Source: Verrucomicrobiota bacterium
Lineage (GTDB): Bacteria; Verrucomicrobiota; Verrucomicrobiia; Verrucomicrobiales; Akkermansiaceae
Assembly: GCA_004294095.1 (NCBI GenBank)
Contig: RDZR01000027.1
Coordinates: forward strand, 17,248-81,247
Direction of reading: 5' to 3'
DNA length: 64,000 nucleotides
Shown: positions 27,841 to 35,194 of the stretch, in pieces
Layout of the letters: each line of letters begins with the position of its first letter
Numbering within the stretch: position 1 is the stretch's first letter
Program-made: the position numbers and the translations under genes
Notes under the pieces: generated by a model
Seen by the model: only the letters and a program-made list of their open reading frames with translations
Databases searched by the model: none
What the model was told of the DNA's origin: nothing

Positions 27841-28596
27841 TCAGTTTGGATTTTTCTCTGGATTGGGCGTCCAGACGATGAGGTTTTGAGGAACAATGAC
27901 ATCACCACTCGTTGTTAAAAAGCTGGAGGCAGGTAAAATTTGAGCATGGCCATCTGCAAAAATTAGGCATCCTTTCTGCGCATGACGGGCTGCAAACGAA
28001 CGCGCATATGCTTTGGGTGAGCCATCATAACCTTGCTGGGATACCATGGTTTTTTTATCGCCTACCATACCCCGTTCTAACAGAACAACTGTTTTTGAAG
28101 GCTCTTGAATCAGGATCATGTTGGCTTGCTTTTGGACTTGAGAGGCCTCCTTGGGCTGGAGGTGGCTGTTCATGGCAATGGCAAAAACAGGCGAGCTAAC
28201 ACGTTTTTTAAGACTGGGATAAGGTGCTCCAGGAATAAAAAGTGGGTGAGCATTGTCATACAGCCCAGCAGGATTCTGGACACCCAACTCGCCTACTGAC
28301 ATTGCTCCCATCATCTTAGGTAAAGCGTTATACCAAGTATCGGCATTTTCCCGTTTGGCGGCGTTGATCCAGTCATCTGTGCCAGCGGCTTCTTCGAGGG
28401 GGAAATCGCCACTGCGTTCCACGGTAAATGTCATCAATGTGGAACCCAGCGTTTTCATTTTTTTTAAAACAAGCACCTGATGACTTTTTTCTGTCAAAGA
28501 ACGATTAAAGCTGAAGAAAACACCTGTCAATGCGAGTATGACTGCGCCCGCGATGATCATTTCAAGCAAGGTAAATCCTCGTATATGACTTTTCAT
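27841..28596 (-). CDS. type II/IV prepilin-like protein
   Basis: A 251-residue protein with a type III signal peptide MKSHIRG|FTLLEMIIAGAVILALTGVFF: Gly before the cleavage point, Phe at +1 and Glu at +5 of the mature protein. It fits the pseudopilin fold exported by type II secretion-like machines and processed by prepilin peptidase. The C-terminal half ends with ARHAQKGCLIFADGHAQILPASSF, the x-DGHA segment common in planctomycete/verrucomicrobial prepilin-like (DUF1559-type) proteins. The start overlaps the DUF4956 stop by 4 bp, so it is translationally coupled to that gene. Its partners in a secretion machine are not in the window. Confidence 0.85.
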   Translation of the reverse strand: MKSHIRGFTLLEMIIAGAVILALTGVFFSFNRSLTEKSHQVLVLKKMKTLGSTLMTFTVERSGDFPLEEAAGTDDWINAAKRENADTWYNALPKMMGAMSVGELGVQNPAGLYDNAHPLFIPGAPYPSLKKRVSSPVFAIAMNSHLQPKEASQVQKQANMILIQEPSKTVVLLERGMVGDKKTMVSQQGYDGSPKAYARSFAARHAQKGCLIFADGHAQILPASSFLTTSGDVIVPQNLIVWTPNPEKNPN

Positions 28597-29285
28597 ACGT
28601 CTAGTTCGCCGCCGGTAGGTGTCAGAACGATGCGGTTGTTTCCAGTGGCATTTTGCAAACGCTCGATGAATGCGGAGAGCTTGGTATCACTTTTTAGCTG
28701 AAGACCATAGCGAAGCTCCGTGAGCATTCCTGCTTGAGCGGAGCGCACGCTTAGAAGTTGCGCTTTTTCAGCAAATTCATCCCAAATCGGATTGAGCCGC
28801 TCTTCAAAACTCATGTCACTTGTCATTCGCAGCATCAAGATGTGAGAAGCCCGCTGGGGAGCGAAAACATCTTTACGGGCAATCCAGTAAACCAACGCCG
28901 CCACCAGAGGAGTGACAATGATTGACTCCAAATAAAGTCTTGCCCCAACGACCATACCGATCGCAATAGCAAAAAAAACGAATCCTAGATCACGAGACTG
29001 GCCAAGATTGCGGCGAAAACGAATCATCGAAAATGCCGCAAACATCCCAAACGCGATGCCTGCATTGCCCCGCACCACCATGATGAGAATGGTGGTGATC
29101 GTGCCGATCATGATGAGCGTCTGCACGAAATCCTGCGAATAGCGGGTGCCTTTGTAGGTGCTCTGATAGACAGCAGCGATGAACAAATTCAGTGCGAAGC
29201 TCAGTAGCATTGCAAACACCACTTCGAGTGGCTGTGGCATGTCTGCTTGGAAATACTCGTCAAAAATGGTTAAAAAATCCGGCAT
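28593..29285 (-). CDS. DUF4956 membrane protein
   Basis: A 230-residue protein with four membrane segments in its first 150 residues (AMLLSFALNLFIAAVY, TLIMIGTITTILIMVV, NAGIAFGMFAAFSMIRFRR, IAIGMVVGARLYLESIIVTPLVAALVYW) and a soluble C-terminal domain (about 165-230). The SMIRFRRNLGQSRDLGFVFFAIAIGM segment is typical of DUF4956. The biochemical function is unknown; the family is commonly encoded next to VTC-domain polyphosphate polymerases and CotH proteins, as here. It follows the VTC gene by 40 bp and overlaps the pseudopilin gene by 4 bp. Confidence 0.85.
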   Translation of the reverse strand: MPDFLTIFDEYFQADMPQPLEVVFAMLLSFALNLFIAAVYQSTYKGTRYSQDFVQTLIMIGTITTILIMVVRGNAGIAFGMFAAFSMIRFRRNLGQSRDLGFVFFAIAIGMVVGARLYLESIIVTPLVAALVYWIARKDVFAPQRASHILMLRMTSDMSFEERLNPIWDEFAEKAQLLSVRSAQAGMLTELRYGLQLKSDTKLSAFIERLQNATGNNRIVLTPTGGELDV

Positions 29286-29325
29286 GGGTAAGAGCTTGAT
29301 AGGTCAGAAGTGAAGTGTCATTTTT

Positions 29326-30075
29326 TTAGGATCCAAATGGGCTCCTAGCCACGCATGGATCAAAGCGCTCCAAAGCGTTACAATATTTGCTCATGCTAAT
29401 GGGGCTTAAGTTAAATCGACCTGCGGCATGGCGCAGCCATAAAGGCACGGGGCCGATGGTTTTGACCTCGATCACCGACATGTCTTGGCTCACAATAGGC
29501 ATTGGGAAATCCTGATCGTCCAGCGCGAGAGGCTTGAGATTAAGCCGGCAGCGTAAACTGGAATCAAAGGTGATACGAATGGTCCCTTTATTTCCGTAAT
29601 CGTAAGCCATCCGGTGATAGCACACTTGCAATACTGGACGAGCGGCTTCTGCAACGACCAAGTCTTTGAGTTCTTCTACGAGGTTTTTATCCGCTTGCGA
29701 TCGTCCGGCCTGCAGCAATGATGGCGGAATTTCACCTGAGGCAAGCTGCTCAAGCTCCACGATTGGCAAGGATGCTCTCCTTTTCACACTATCAGAGTCT
29801 TGCTTGTGCTTAATCTCGATGAACGCCGCCGGAGGAGCTCCGTCATTTTCAAATCCATACACCCTCGCTCTTACTCGCCTGCGGTTGCACGAACCCCATT
29901 GTTTTTGCCAATAACTGTGGCGATCTGGGGTATCATAATAAGTCGAATATACAAGATAACCACTCTCCGCTCCACGGTCTATGGGAATTTTATCGGCAAC
30001 AAATCCTCTAAATTCTTGGCTTTGACGCGTTTGAAGCAGAAACTTGAATTCTCGTCTGTCTTGTGAAGCAATCAA
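29326..30075 (-). CDS. VTC-domain polyphosphate-polymerase-like protein
   Basis: The 249-residue protein is a single VTC domain, a tunnel fold that in yeast Vtc4 polymerises ATP gamma-phosphate into polyphosphate. Basic and acidic tunnel residues are recognisable: DRREFKFLLQ at the start, YYDTPD near 47, RRRVRARVYG near 65, FIEIKHKQ near 85, and the end motifs MSVIEVKTIGPVPLWLRH and MSKYCNALERF. Bacterial single-domain members are often annotated as polyphosphate polymerases without direct proof. It heads the VTC-DUF4956-pseudopilin operon. Upstream lies the gene-cassette array. Confidence 0.85.
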   Translation of the reverse strand: MIASQDRREFKFLLQTRQSQEFRGFVADKIPIDRGAESGYLVYSTYYDTPDRHSYWQKQWGSCNRRRVRARVYGFENDGAPPAAFIEIKHKQDSDSVKRRASLPIVELEQLASGEIPPSLLQAGRSQADKNLVEELKDLVVAEAARPVLQVCYHRMAYDYGNKGTIRITFDSSLRCRLNLKPLALDDQDFPMPIVSQDMSVIEVKTIGPVPLWLRHAAGRFNLSPISMSKYCNALERFDPCVARSPFGS

Positions 30076-30230
30076 CGACGCTAAATAACTTGATTAACCT
30101 AAAAAGCGTAAACAATAAAATCATGATTTAGAGACAAATTTGCCACAATTCACTTGAAACTCGCATTTCTGGAGTCTTTCACGCAAGGTGCCCACATCTC
30201 CCTGGGATTTGAGGAAGTCTTTTATTCATT

Positions 30231-30291
30231 GGCTACGTCAAAGTGATGGCAAACCCACTAGCGGGAGCCAACGTTGATCGCGGGGTTAGAC
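30231..30291 (-). other. attC-like recombination site 4 (end of cassette array)
   Basis: Sixty-one bp just after the stop of the 30326-30676 gene. On the minus strand it begins with GTCTAAC, a correct R'' box, and ends TTTGACGTAGCC, a degenerate R' (one base short of GTTRRRY). Between them TGGC...GCCA and CCC...GGG arms fold into the expected imperfect hairpin. It aligns closely with the plus-strand site at 63621-63683, including the shared CAACG and TTTGACG blocks. The damaged R' suggests that it may no longer recombine. Confidence 0.68.
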
Positions 30292-30325
30292 TTGAAATAA
30301 GGCGGAAACATCGAAAATAGATGGG

Positions 30326-30676
30326 CTAGTCGGTGTTGCCATGCATCTTGTTAGGCTTTATTTGGTGTGGATACTTATTCGCTATCTTCCGAAGAACAAT
30401 GAGGCCAAGCCATCCAGTGATAAATCCAGGGATTGTATACAAAATCGCACTAGTCTCTGCGATTCCGCCCTCATATCCGTAATCTGGATGTCGAACCATA
30501 GCAACAACGCCAGAAATGAACCACCCCGAGTAGGCAAAGAAGCATGCAAATAGGAATGACCATAGGCCACCAAGGCGGGATTCGATATGACGGTAAACGG
30601 CAAATAGGCCGTATGCTGGCCCGAATACGAACAGACAGCATAGAAAGACTGCTTGGGTAAGGGTTGGTGTTTGCAT
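30326..30676 (-). CDS. cassette-encoded small membrane protein
   Basis: A 116-residue protein with three predicted membrane helices (TQAVFLCCLFVFGPAYGLFAVY, LWSFLFACFFAYSGWFISGVVAMV, AILYTIPGFITGWLGLIVL). I do not recognise the family. The ATG is 12 bp after the R' box of attC site 3 and the stop is 35 bp before site 4, so the gene is the body of one mobile cassette. Small membrane proteins of unknown function are frequent cassette cargo. Confidence 0.72.
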   Translation of the reverse strand: MQTPTLTQAVFLCCLFVFGPAYGLFAVYRHIESRLGGLWSFLFACFFAYSGWFISGVVAMVRHPDYGYEGGIAETSAILYTIPGFITGWLGLIVLRKIANKYPHQIKPNKMHGNTD

Positions 30677-30687
30677 AGTTTTCTTCT

Positions 30688-30783
30688 GCCTAACGTCAGA
30701 AGCGCTCCAACGGGCGCGATTGAGCGGAGGTTGAGGTGTGATTGAAAAGCTTATGGCCCGTTAAGAGCCGCGATTTGTTCGGC
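30688..30783 (-). other. attC-like recombination site 3
   Basis: Ninety-six bp between two cassette genes. Read on the minus strand it opens with the R'' box GCCGAAC and closes with a perfect R' box GTTAGGC (as GACGTTAGGCA). The inner arms CGGCTCTTAACGGGC and GCCCGTTGGAGCG pair with a few unpaired bases, as attC folds require for strand choice by an integron integrase. It is the best preserved site in the array. Confidence 0.8.
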
Positions 30784-30816
30784 TTTTCGGTTTGTTCGTG
30801 GGTGCATTCGTTCCGG

Positions 30817-31227
30817 CTAGTGGGTGGCGATCGAAAATGAAAACCCCGGGTTCAAATCGGGATATCGGGCGGCAAGGTGGTCTCGTGCAATAGACGCAAT
30901 CTGTTGAATCTTCTCAGAAGGTGCACTGATCTTAACATATCGAAGGCCAATTACCGGTATTGTGTAAGCCCTCGATTCCATGTAACCGCCCATACTTTTT
31001 GAGATTGGGGTGTCGGTCTTCAGTGATTCCATCACCGCAAGGCCGGAATCGAGCTGCGGCGAGTGAAACAGCAATGACACACTGGACGGTTGGTCATAGC
31101 TAGGTGTATTCAGATCTGAGAGAATCCATTGGCGACCGCGAACCCACGTTTGCGACCAAAGAACGATCAAAATGAGCGCTATGGCTGCAATCATTCCAAC
31201 GGGACGCTTGTTAAAATATGCAATCAT
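30817..31227 (-). CDS. cassette-encoded single-pass membrane protein
   Basis: A 136-residue protein with one N-terminal membrane anchor (VGMIAAIALILIVLWSQTW) and a soluble remainder (about residues 30-136) that contains RGRQWILSDLNTPSYDQ and ends FSFSIATH. No family was recognised. It is bounded on both sides by attC-like sites on its own strand, so it is a cassette gene. The site upstream of it has lost its crossover bases, so this cassette and the one before it may now move as one unit. Confidence 0.7.
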   Translation of the reverse strand: MIAYFNKRPVGMIAAIALILIVLWSQTWVRGRQWILSDLNTPSYDQPSSVSLLFHSPQLDSGLAVMESLKTDTPISKSMGGYMESRAYTIPVIGLRYVKISAPSEKIQQIASIARDHLAARYPDLNPGFSFSIATH

Positions 31228-31241
31228 GAGGATGGGTTCTT

Positions 31242-31336
31242 GCCGTCAAAAGTGAGCCGCGATCATACGTGTCGCAGATCCTGTGTTAGCAGGATCTGCG
31301 ACACGTATGATCGTTGGCTCTACTGCCTTGTTAGGC
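31242..31336 (-). other. attC-like recombination site 2 with damaged R' box
   Basis: Minus-strand reading begins with a perfect R'' box GCCTAAC and an L''-like AGAGCCAAC, then a long hairpin, then GCGGCTCAC (L'-like). The end reads TTTTGACGGCA where sites 1 and 3 have GACGTTAGGCA: exactly the four bases GTTA of the crossover region are missing. The site should therefore be inactive as a cassette end. The centre is a 24-bp perfect inverted repeat listed separately. Confidence 0.72.
31260..31313. repeat. 24-bp perfect inverted repeat with 6-nt loop inside attC site 2
   Basis: CGATCATACGTGTCGCAGATCCTG is followed by the loop TGTTAG and then its exact reverse complement. The absence of mismatches is unusual for an attC stem, which normally has bulges and unpaired spacer bases. 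In RNA form this would be a very stable hairpin lying between two same-strand cassette genes, and it could act as a transcription terminator or processing site, although no U-run follows on either strand. Confidence 0.9.
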
Positions 31337-31343
31337 TCAGTTT

Positions 31344-31685
31344 TCATTCAAATCTAAGTGGTGCAACGCAAAGAAATGTAAGGACACCCGCAAATAATGT
31401 TCCGAATATGAATAGACCGACTCTTAATTTCTTCCAAGTTTGGCGGTAAGCTGTGAACTGGGCCACGACATCGGGAATGTAGGCCGCAGAATAAAGTAAA
31501 TTCGCCAAAACTGCTAAGATCAGTAAACCAGCTAGAGAACCGATAGTAATCTTCTGCCGATGCTCTTCGACTAGCGATAAATGGGTCGCAACTGAAACGA
31601 GAAGGAGAAAAAGATTATACGCGATACGTCGAATCTCCCAATACCGCACAGCGTCCGTGAGAATCTCTTTTGTATCGGCGTTCAT
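31344..31685 (-). CDS. cassette-encoded small membrane protein (YWExRRIxYN type)
   Basis: A 113-residue protein starting MNADTKEILTDAVRYWEIRRIAYNLFLLLVSVATHL, with three hydrophobic segments (about 21-37, 47-68, 89-108). The RYWExRRIxYN opening recalls small membrane proteins I associate with integron cassettes, which is memory rather than a search result. The ATG lies 11 bp after the perfect R' box of attC site 1 and the stop 7 bp before the R'' box of site 2. Function unknown. Confidence 0.75.
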   Translation of the reverse strand: MNADTKEILTDAVRYWEIRRIAYNLFLLLVSVATHLSLVEEHRQKITIGSLAGLLILAVLANLLYSAAYIPDVVAQFTAYRQTWKKLRVGLFIFGTLFAGVLTFLCVAPLRFE

Positions 31686-31696
31686 GGTATTTTTTT

Positions 31697-31858
31697 GCCT
31701 AACGTCTCAGCGCACGCACCACTACCAGCGGGGGCGAGCGTCAAAGGTGTGGCACCGGCTACTGGGAGCGCCACGTCGAAAACACGGTAATGTCAGTAAC
31801 CACCATGAAACCTCAACTAGGAGCGTGTAGCCGGTTGCTCACCACCGTCTTGTTGGGC
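31697..31858 (-). other. attC-like recombination site 1 (long form)
   Basis: A 162-bp site. On the minus strand it starts with the R'' box GCCCAAC at 31858 and ends with GACGTTAGGC at 31706-31697. Inner arms GCAACCGGCTAC and GTAGCCGGTGCC pair over about ten bases. The R'' end lies inside the coding sequence of the upstream cassette gene, whose stop (31817) is about 40 bp into the site. Its R'-proximal half, CGCTCGCCC-CGCTGGTAG, is closely repeated in the plus-strand site at 63621, showing that the two loci share an attC family. Confidence 0.8.
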
Positions 31859-32881
31859 TTCTTGCTTTTTCTTTGCGGCCTTCCGGCTAGGTCGTCCGCC
31901 GTTATGGTCATTACTCGGGGAGATCGAAACGTCCCGAGGCTGATCGGACTCTTGGATTGGCGCAGTGCCGTTACTTGCATGGCTACTATCTTCATTTGTT
32001 TTTATTTCGGATGGTTGGATGTAGGCGATAACGCCTTCAGGAGAGGGATGACGGATGACATCTTCATCAATGCTCGTCTCGAAAAACTTGACCAGTTGAA
32101 CCGCCAGCTCCATCTCAGCTTCGTTGGGGTGTCTGACACAATTAAAAAGTCGTTTGGACTCTGCGAAATCAATGACAAATCCATGATGGGGGTAATTCGC
32201 GGCCAAAGTCGTAGCAAGCTCTCTGCTCGCGCCAAGACGCATCCCATAATCGACGGCAATATCCATCGACCGCTGCATCTCTCCAAGCTTCAAGGGGTCT
32301 ATGTTCTGGGTGATCGGAGAGAAAAGCCCGGTGATGACCTGAGCGGCAATCTCGGAAGCTGTCTTAGTTGTGATGACTCCGCCAGATCTAGCGCGCACGG
32401 AAAGGAAACAGTTCTGGAATGCTTCCCACGCGGAATCGCTGATCGAGGCAAGTGCCTTGGTAATATCCAATCCTGAAACCCTATGCATGAACTCATCCGG
32501 CTTATGAAGCTGAACATCGAGCGGGCCGAACTCGGCCCTGTCACCCATCACAATATCATTCGCTCCAAGCGCGAGGAGCGTGCCAGCACTCTTACAAAAA
32601 CCATAAATATGCAAAGAAAACCTCTTGTAATGATCTTGAAGAAATCGAGCGATTCGGTATGCGGCATCGGGATCGCCGCCATAGGTAGAAAGAATCAAAA
32701 TGACGTTCTCCCTCTTGCGGTTCTCGGAAATCATGTCGATGAACGCCTCCCCAGAAGCATACGAAATGCCGCTGCTGAAGAGAAAAATATCGGCGTTCGC
32801 TTGTTCGGAAACTACATCAATCGGGTCCCGTGGTGCGGTTGGCGATTCAGGCGATTCAGAGGAAAGGGTGTAGGATTTCAT
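31817..32881 (-). CDS. SDH-family Clp-fold serine proteinase, cassette-borne
   Basis: I start at the ATG at 32881 (MKSYTLSSESPESP), which lies 11 bp after a GTTGGGC half-site, rather than at the track's 32980; this gives 354 residues. Residues about 45-215 match the serine dehydrogenase proteinase/SppA-like fold: LILSTYGGDPDAAYRIARFLQ, then FCKSAGTLLALGANDIVMGDRAEFGPLDVQL with the catalytic serine in KSAGT and the oxyanion GGDP. The C-terminal 70 residues are Lys/Gln/Asp-rich and disordered, and run into attC site 1. Such proteases act in the membrane or cytosol on unknown substrates. As cassette cargo a stress- or phage-related role is possible but not shown. Confidence 0.82.
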   Translation of the reverse strand: MKSYTLSSESPESPTAPRDPIDVVSEQANADIFLFSSGISYASGEAFIDMISENRKRENVILILSTYGGDPDAAYRIARFLQDHYKRFSLHIYGFCKSAGTLLALGANDIVMGDRAEFGPLDVQLHKPDEFMHRVSGLDITKALASISDSAWEAFQNCFLSVRARSGGVITTKTASEIAAQVITGLFSPITQNIDPLKLGEMQRSMDIAVDYGMRLGASRELATTLAANYPHHGFVIDFAESKRLFNCVRHPNEAEMELAVQLVKFFETSIDEDVIRHPSPEGVIAYIQPSEIKTNEDSSHASNGTAPIQESDQPRDVSISPSNDHNGGRPSRKAAKKKQEAQQDGGEQPATRS

Positions 32882-32892
32882 TTTGTTATTCT

Positions 32893-32957
32893 GCCCAACA
32901 GTTTTATTCGTAGCATGTCCGGACCTGATATCCAGATTACCTACGAACCAAATTCTT
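32893..32957 (-). other. partial attC/attI-like boundary site of the cassette array
   Basis: Minus-strand GTTGGGC (32899-32893) is a valid R' box placed just upstream of the first cassette gene. TTCGTAG and CTACGAA arms flank an inner region that includes GGTCCGGACATG. I see no R'' box beyond it and no integrase gene on either side, so it may be a truncated attC or a remnant attI. Confidence 0.5.
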
Positions 32958-33106
32958 CTTGAAAATCCTTGATTTGTCAAAGTTTTTTCGGCGATTACTG
33001 CGTATATCGGGTGTTTGAAAAGCCTGATTTTTCGGTGGGAAATCTAGCAGATATCAAGCGGTGAGACGAGAATTGGGAAGGGCCAGAGCACTGTGGATTG
33101 GCGACT

Positions 33107-33235
33107 ATGGTGACGAGGGGTGAGCTGGGAAAAAAGTGTCATTTGTGTGGAACGCCTCAGAATCATCGCAGCGGTGGATTTCATTTTACGTCTTTCTTTA
33201 AGTTTTGGCTTCCTTTCACGCCGTGGATGAGCTAA
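33107..33235 (+). CDS. possible 42-residue CxxC peptide
   Basis: An ORF below the track's length cut-off: MVTRGELGKKCHLCGTPQNH, then a hydrophobic aromatic tail FHFTSFFKFWLPFTPWMS. The CHLC pair resembles half of a zinc knuckle. There is no strong ribosome-binding site, and nothing else supports expression. It occupies most of the otherwise empty gap between the cassette array and the SHOCT gene. Confidence 0.3.
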   Translation: MVTRGELGKKCHLCGTPQNHRSGGFHFTSFFKFWLPFTPWMS

Positions 33236-33268
33236 ACGAACATATAGAAATAAAATCCAAAAAACAAT

Positions 33269-33508
33269 ATGATAGGACCCATAGGGATGCCGGAGCTAAT
33301 TATCCTAATGATCGTTTTTCTTGCCATTCTGGTAGGCAGCATCATCGCGCTCGTCTGGTATTTTTCTTCCCGCAGGAAACCACTTCAACCACCAGCTCCA
33401 CCTAGCATTCAAGACAAGCTAGTGGAGATTGATGCGCTTCGATCCAATAATCTGATCACCGGTGCTGAGCATGAAGAGAAGCGAAAGATGATACTCAACC
33501 GCATCTGA
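33269..33508 (+). CDS. small membrane protein with C-terminal SHOCT domain
   Basis: A 79-residue protein. Residues 9-35 form one membrane helix (LIILMIVFLAILVGSIIALVWYF); a proline-rich linker follows; residues about 50-79 (IQDKLVEIDALRSNNLITGAEHEEKRKMIL) are a SHOCT motif, a short helical pair thought to mediate oligomerisation or membrane-protein interaction. The ATG at 33287 (MPELIIL) is an alternative start. It is not bounded by attC sites and is probably a host gene. Confidence 0.72.
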   Translation: MIGPIGMPELIILMIVFLAILVGSIIALVWYFSSRRKPLQPPAPPSIQDKLVEIDALRSNNLITGAEHEEKRKMILNRI

Positions 33509-33881
33509 TTGAGAAATGAAAGAAACCGAAGAAGGCGCGAATGGCACTCCCACTGGCTCTTTATCCACGTAGATGCCATTGATGCAGCTCTCACCCAAAG
33601 GAGAGCGGAATAAGATTAGATGAGAAGGCAGCGGCCGGGGCTTGAGTGCCGTGCTATGATGGAACCGCCATGAAAAACATCATTCCATCGATCTCGACGA
33701 TACAAAAGCGCCAGATTAGCTCATCGCCAGTGCCCGCCCTGAGTTGTGAGCTTAGAGCAAAGGCTCTAGGGTAGATCTGATTTTCATCAAAGGCGCACGG
33801 ACGGACGAGGCGCGATTTTATAAAGGGCGGGAGAGAGGTTCTCACTTTACCAAGTCACATTCCGTGATTATGGGTGCGCAC
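33509..33881. other. intergenic region upstream of lysA
   Basis: About 370 bp with no supported gene. A perfect hairpin TAGAGC-AAAG-GCTCTA lies at 33753-33768. The minus-strand ORF at 33654-33845 (63 residues) covers the hairpin and reads like repeat-derived sequence rather than a protein. The lysA promoter must lie towards the right end, but no convincing -35/-10 pair stands out. Confidence 0.35.
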
Positions 33882-35171
33882 ATGCATGGATTTTCTTATC
33901 AAAATAATGCGCTGACTTGCGATGGATTGGATTTGCAATCCCTCGTCGATGAATTCAGCACGCCTCTTTATGTGTATTCTGCGGCGACGATTCTTGATCA
34001 TTTTCACCGTTTGGACCAAGCGCTTGATGGCGTTGAGCACGAAGTGGCATACGCGGTGAAGGCGAATTCCAACCTCTCGATTTTGCGGTTGTTGGCGACT
34101 CAAGGTGCTGGATTTGATATTGTTTCCGGCGGCGAGTTATTCCGTGTGATCAAGGCTGGCGGTGATCCTGCGCATTGCACGTTTGCAGGAGTTGGCAAGA
34201 CGCGAGACGAAATGATTTATGCGTTGGAGCAAGGGATTTATTCGTTCAATGTGGAGAGCGAAGCGGAGTTGCGTTATCTCAATGATGTTGCTGGCGAGCT
34301 GGGTGTGGTGGCTCCCGCGGCGGTGCGCGTGAATCCGAATGTGGATGCGAAAACGCACAAATACATTTCCACTGGAAAATCGGAGAATAAATTCGGAGTT
34401 GATTTTGATGCAATTCCTGAGCTTTACGAGCGAGCGGCGGCTGAGTTGAAACACGTGAAAATGCGTGGATTGCAGATGCACATCGGTTCGCAATTGACAT
34501 CGATCGGGCCATTCGTCGAGGCGGTGGAAAAGGTGCTGCCTTTGGTGAAAATGCTCAAGGAGTGCCATGGCATCGAGTTTTGGTCGATCGGCGGAGGGAT
34601 CGGCATTATCTATCAGGAATCTTTGGAGTCCGGAGATGCGGCGTGGTGGGATAATCAGCCGGAAGCTGAGCGGCCACTCACGGTGGAGCGTTATGGCAGC
34701 GAGTTGGTGCCGCGTTTAAAAGACTTGGGCTTAAAAATTTTGTTAGAGCCAGGACGATACATCGTGGGCAATGCTGGAGTTCTGATCACGCGATGTTTGT
34801 ATGAGAAAAAAGGCTTGGCGAAGACATTCAAAATCGTCGATGCAGGAATGAATGATCTCATCCGTCCGGCATTGTATGAGGGACACCATCAGATTGTGCC
34901 GCTGCAAAAACCAGCGAATGAGGAATTGCACAAAATGGATGTGGTGGGCCCAATTTGCGAGAGCGGAGACTTTTTCTGCCAAGACCGGATGCTGCCGGAT
35001 TTCCAGCCGGGCGATTGCGTGGCGTTGATGTCTGCCGGAGCTTACGGATTTGCGATGGCTTCCAACTACAATTCACGGCCGCTGCCAGCGGAAGTCTTAG
35101 TTGAAGGCAATACTTCCACGTTGATTCGTAAGCGCCAGACGTTAGATGATCTGATTGAGGGTGAACTCTAA
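33882..35171 (+). CDS. lysA: diaminopimelate decarboxylase
   Basis: Final step of lysine synthesis, meso-diaminopimelate to lysine and CO2, PLP-dependent. I choose the ATG at 33882 (MHGFSYQNNALTCDG, 429 residues), the usual family start; the track's 33864 is a GTG and another ATG is at 33870. Motifs: PLP lysine in EVAYAVKANSN (about 58), MHIGSQLTSIGPF (about 203), SIGGGIGIIY (about 240), EPGRYIVGNAG (about 294), CESGDFF (about 365) and GAYGFAMASNYNSRP (about 390-404). It is convergent with clpX and separated from it by 23 bp. Confidence 0.96.
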   Translation: MHGFSYQNNALTCDGLDLQSLVDEFSTPLYVYSAATILDHFHRLDQALDGVEHEVAYAVKANSNLSILRLLATQGAGFDIVSGGELFRVIKAGGDPAHCTFAGVGKTRDEMIYALEQGIYSFNVESEAELRYLNDVAGELGVVAPAAVRVNPNVDAKTHKYISTGKSENKFGVDFDAIPELYERAAAELKHVKMRGLQMHIGSQLTSIGPFVEAVEKVLPLVKMLKECHGIEFWSIGGGIGIIYQESLESGDAAWWDNQPEAERPLTVERYGSELVPRLKDLGLKILLEPGRYIVGNAGVLITRCLYEKKGLAKTFKIVDAGMNDLIRPALYEGHHQIVPLQKPANEELHKMDVVGPICESGDFFCQDRMLPDFQPGDCVALMSAGAYGFAMASNYNSRPLPAEVLVEGNTSTLIRKRQTLDDLIEGEL

Positions 35172-35194
35172 CAAAAATCTAGCAAACTGTTAGA

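Noticed and set aside
31790-32476. 228-residue plus-strand ORF
   Set aside because: Antisense shadow of the SDH-family protease and attC site 1; no family features.
30231-32957. CRISPR array reading of the repeated hairpin region
   Set aside because: The repeated elements are attC-like, of different lengths, and separate whole genes; there are no uniform 24-48-bp direct repeats with short spacers.
32958-33863. Integron integrase gene next to the cassette array
   Set aside because: No tyrosine-recombinase motif in any frame between the array and lysA; only short ORFs.
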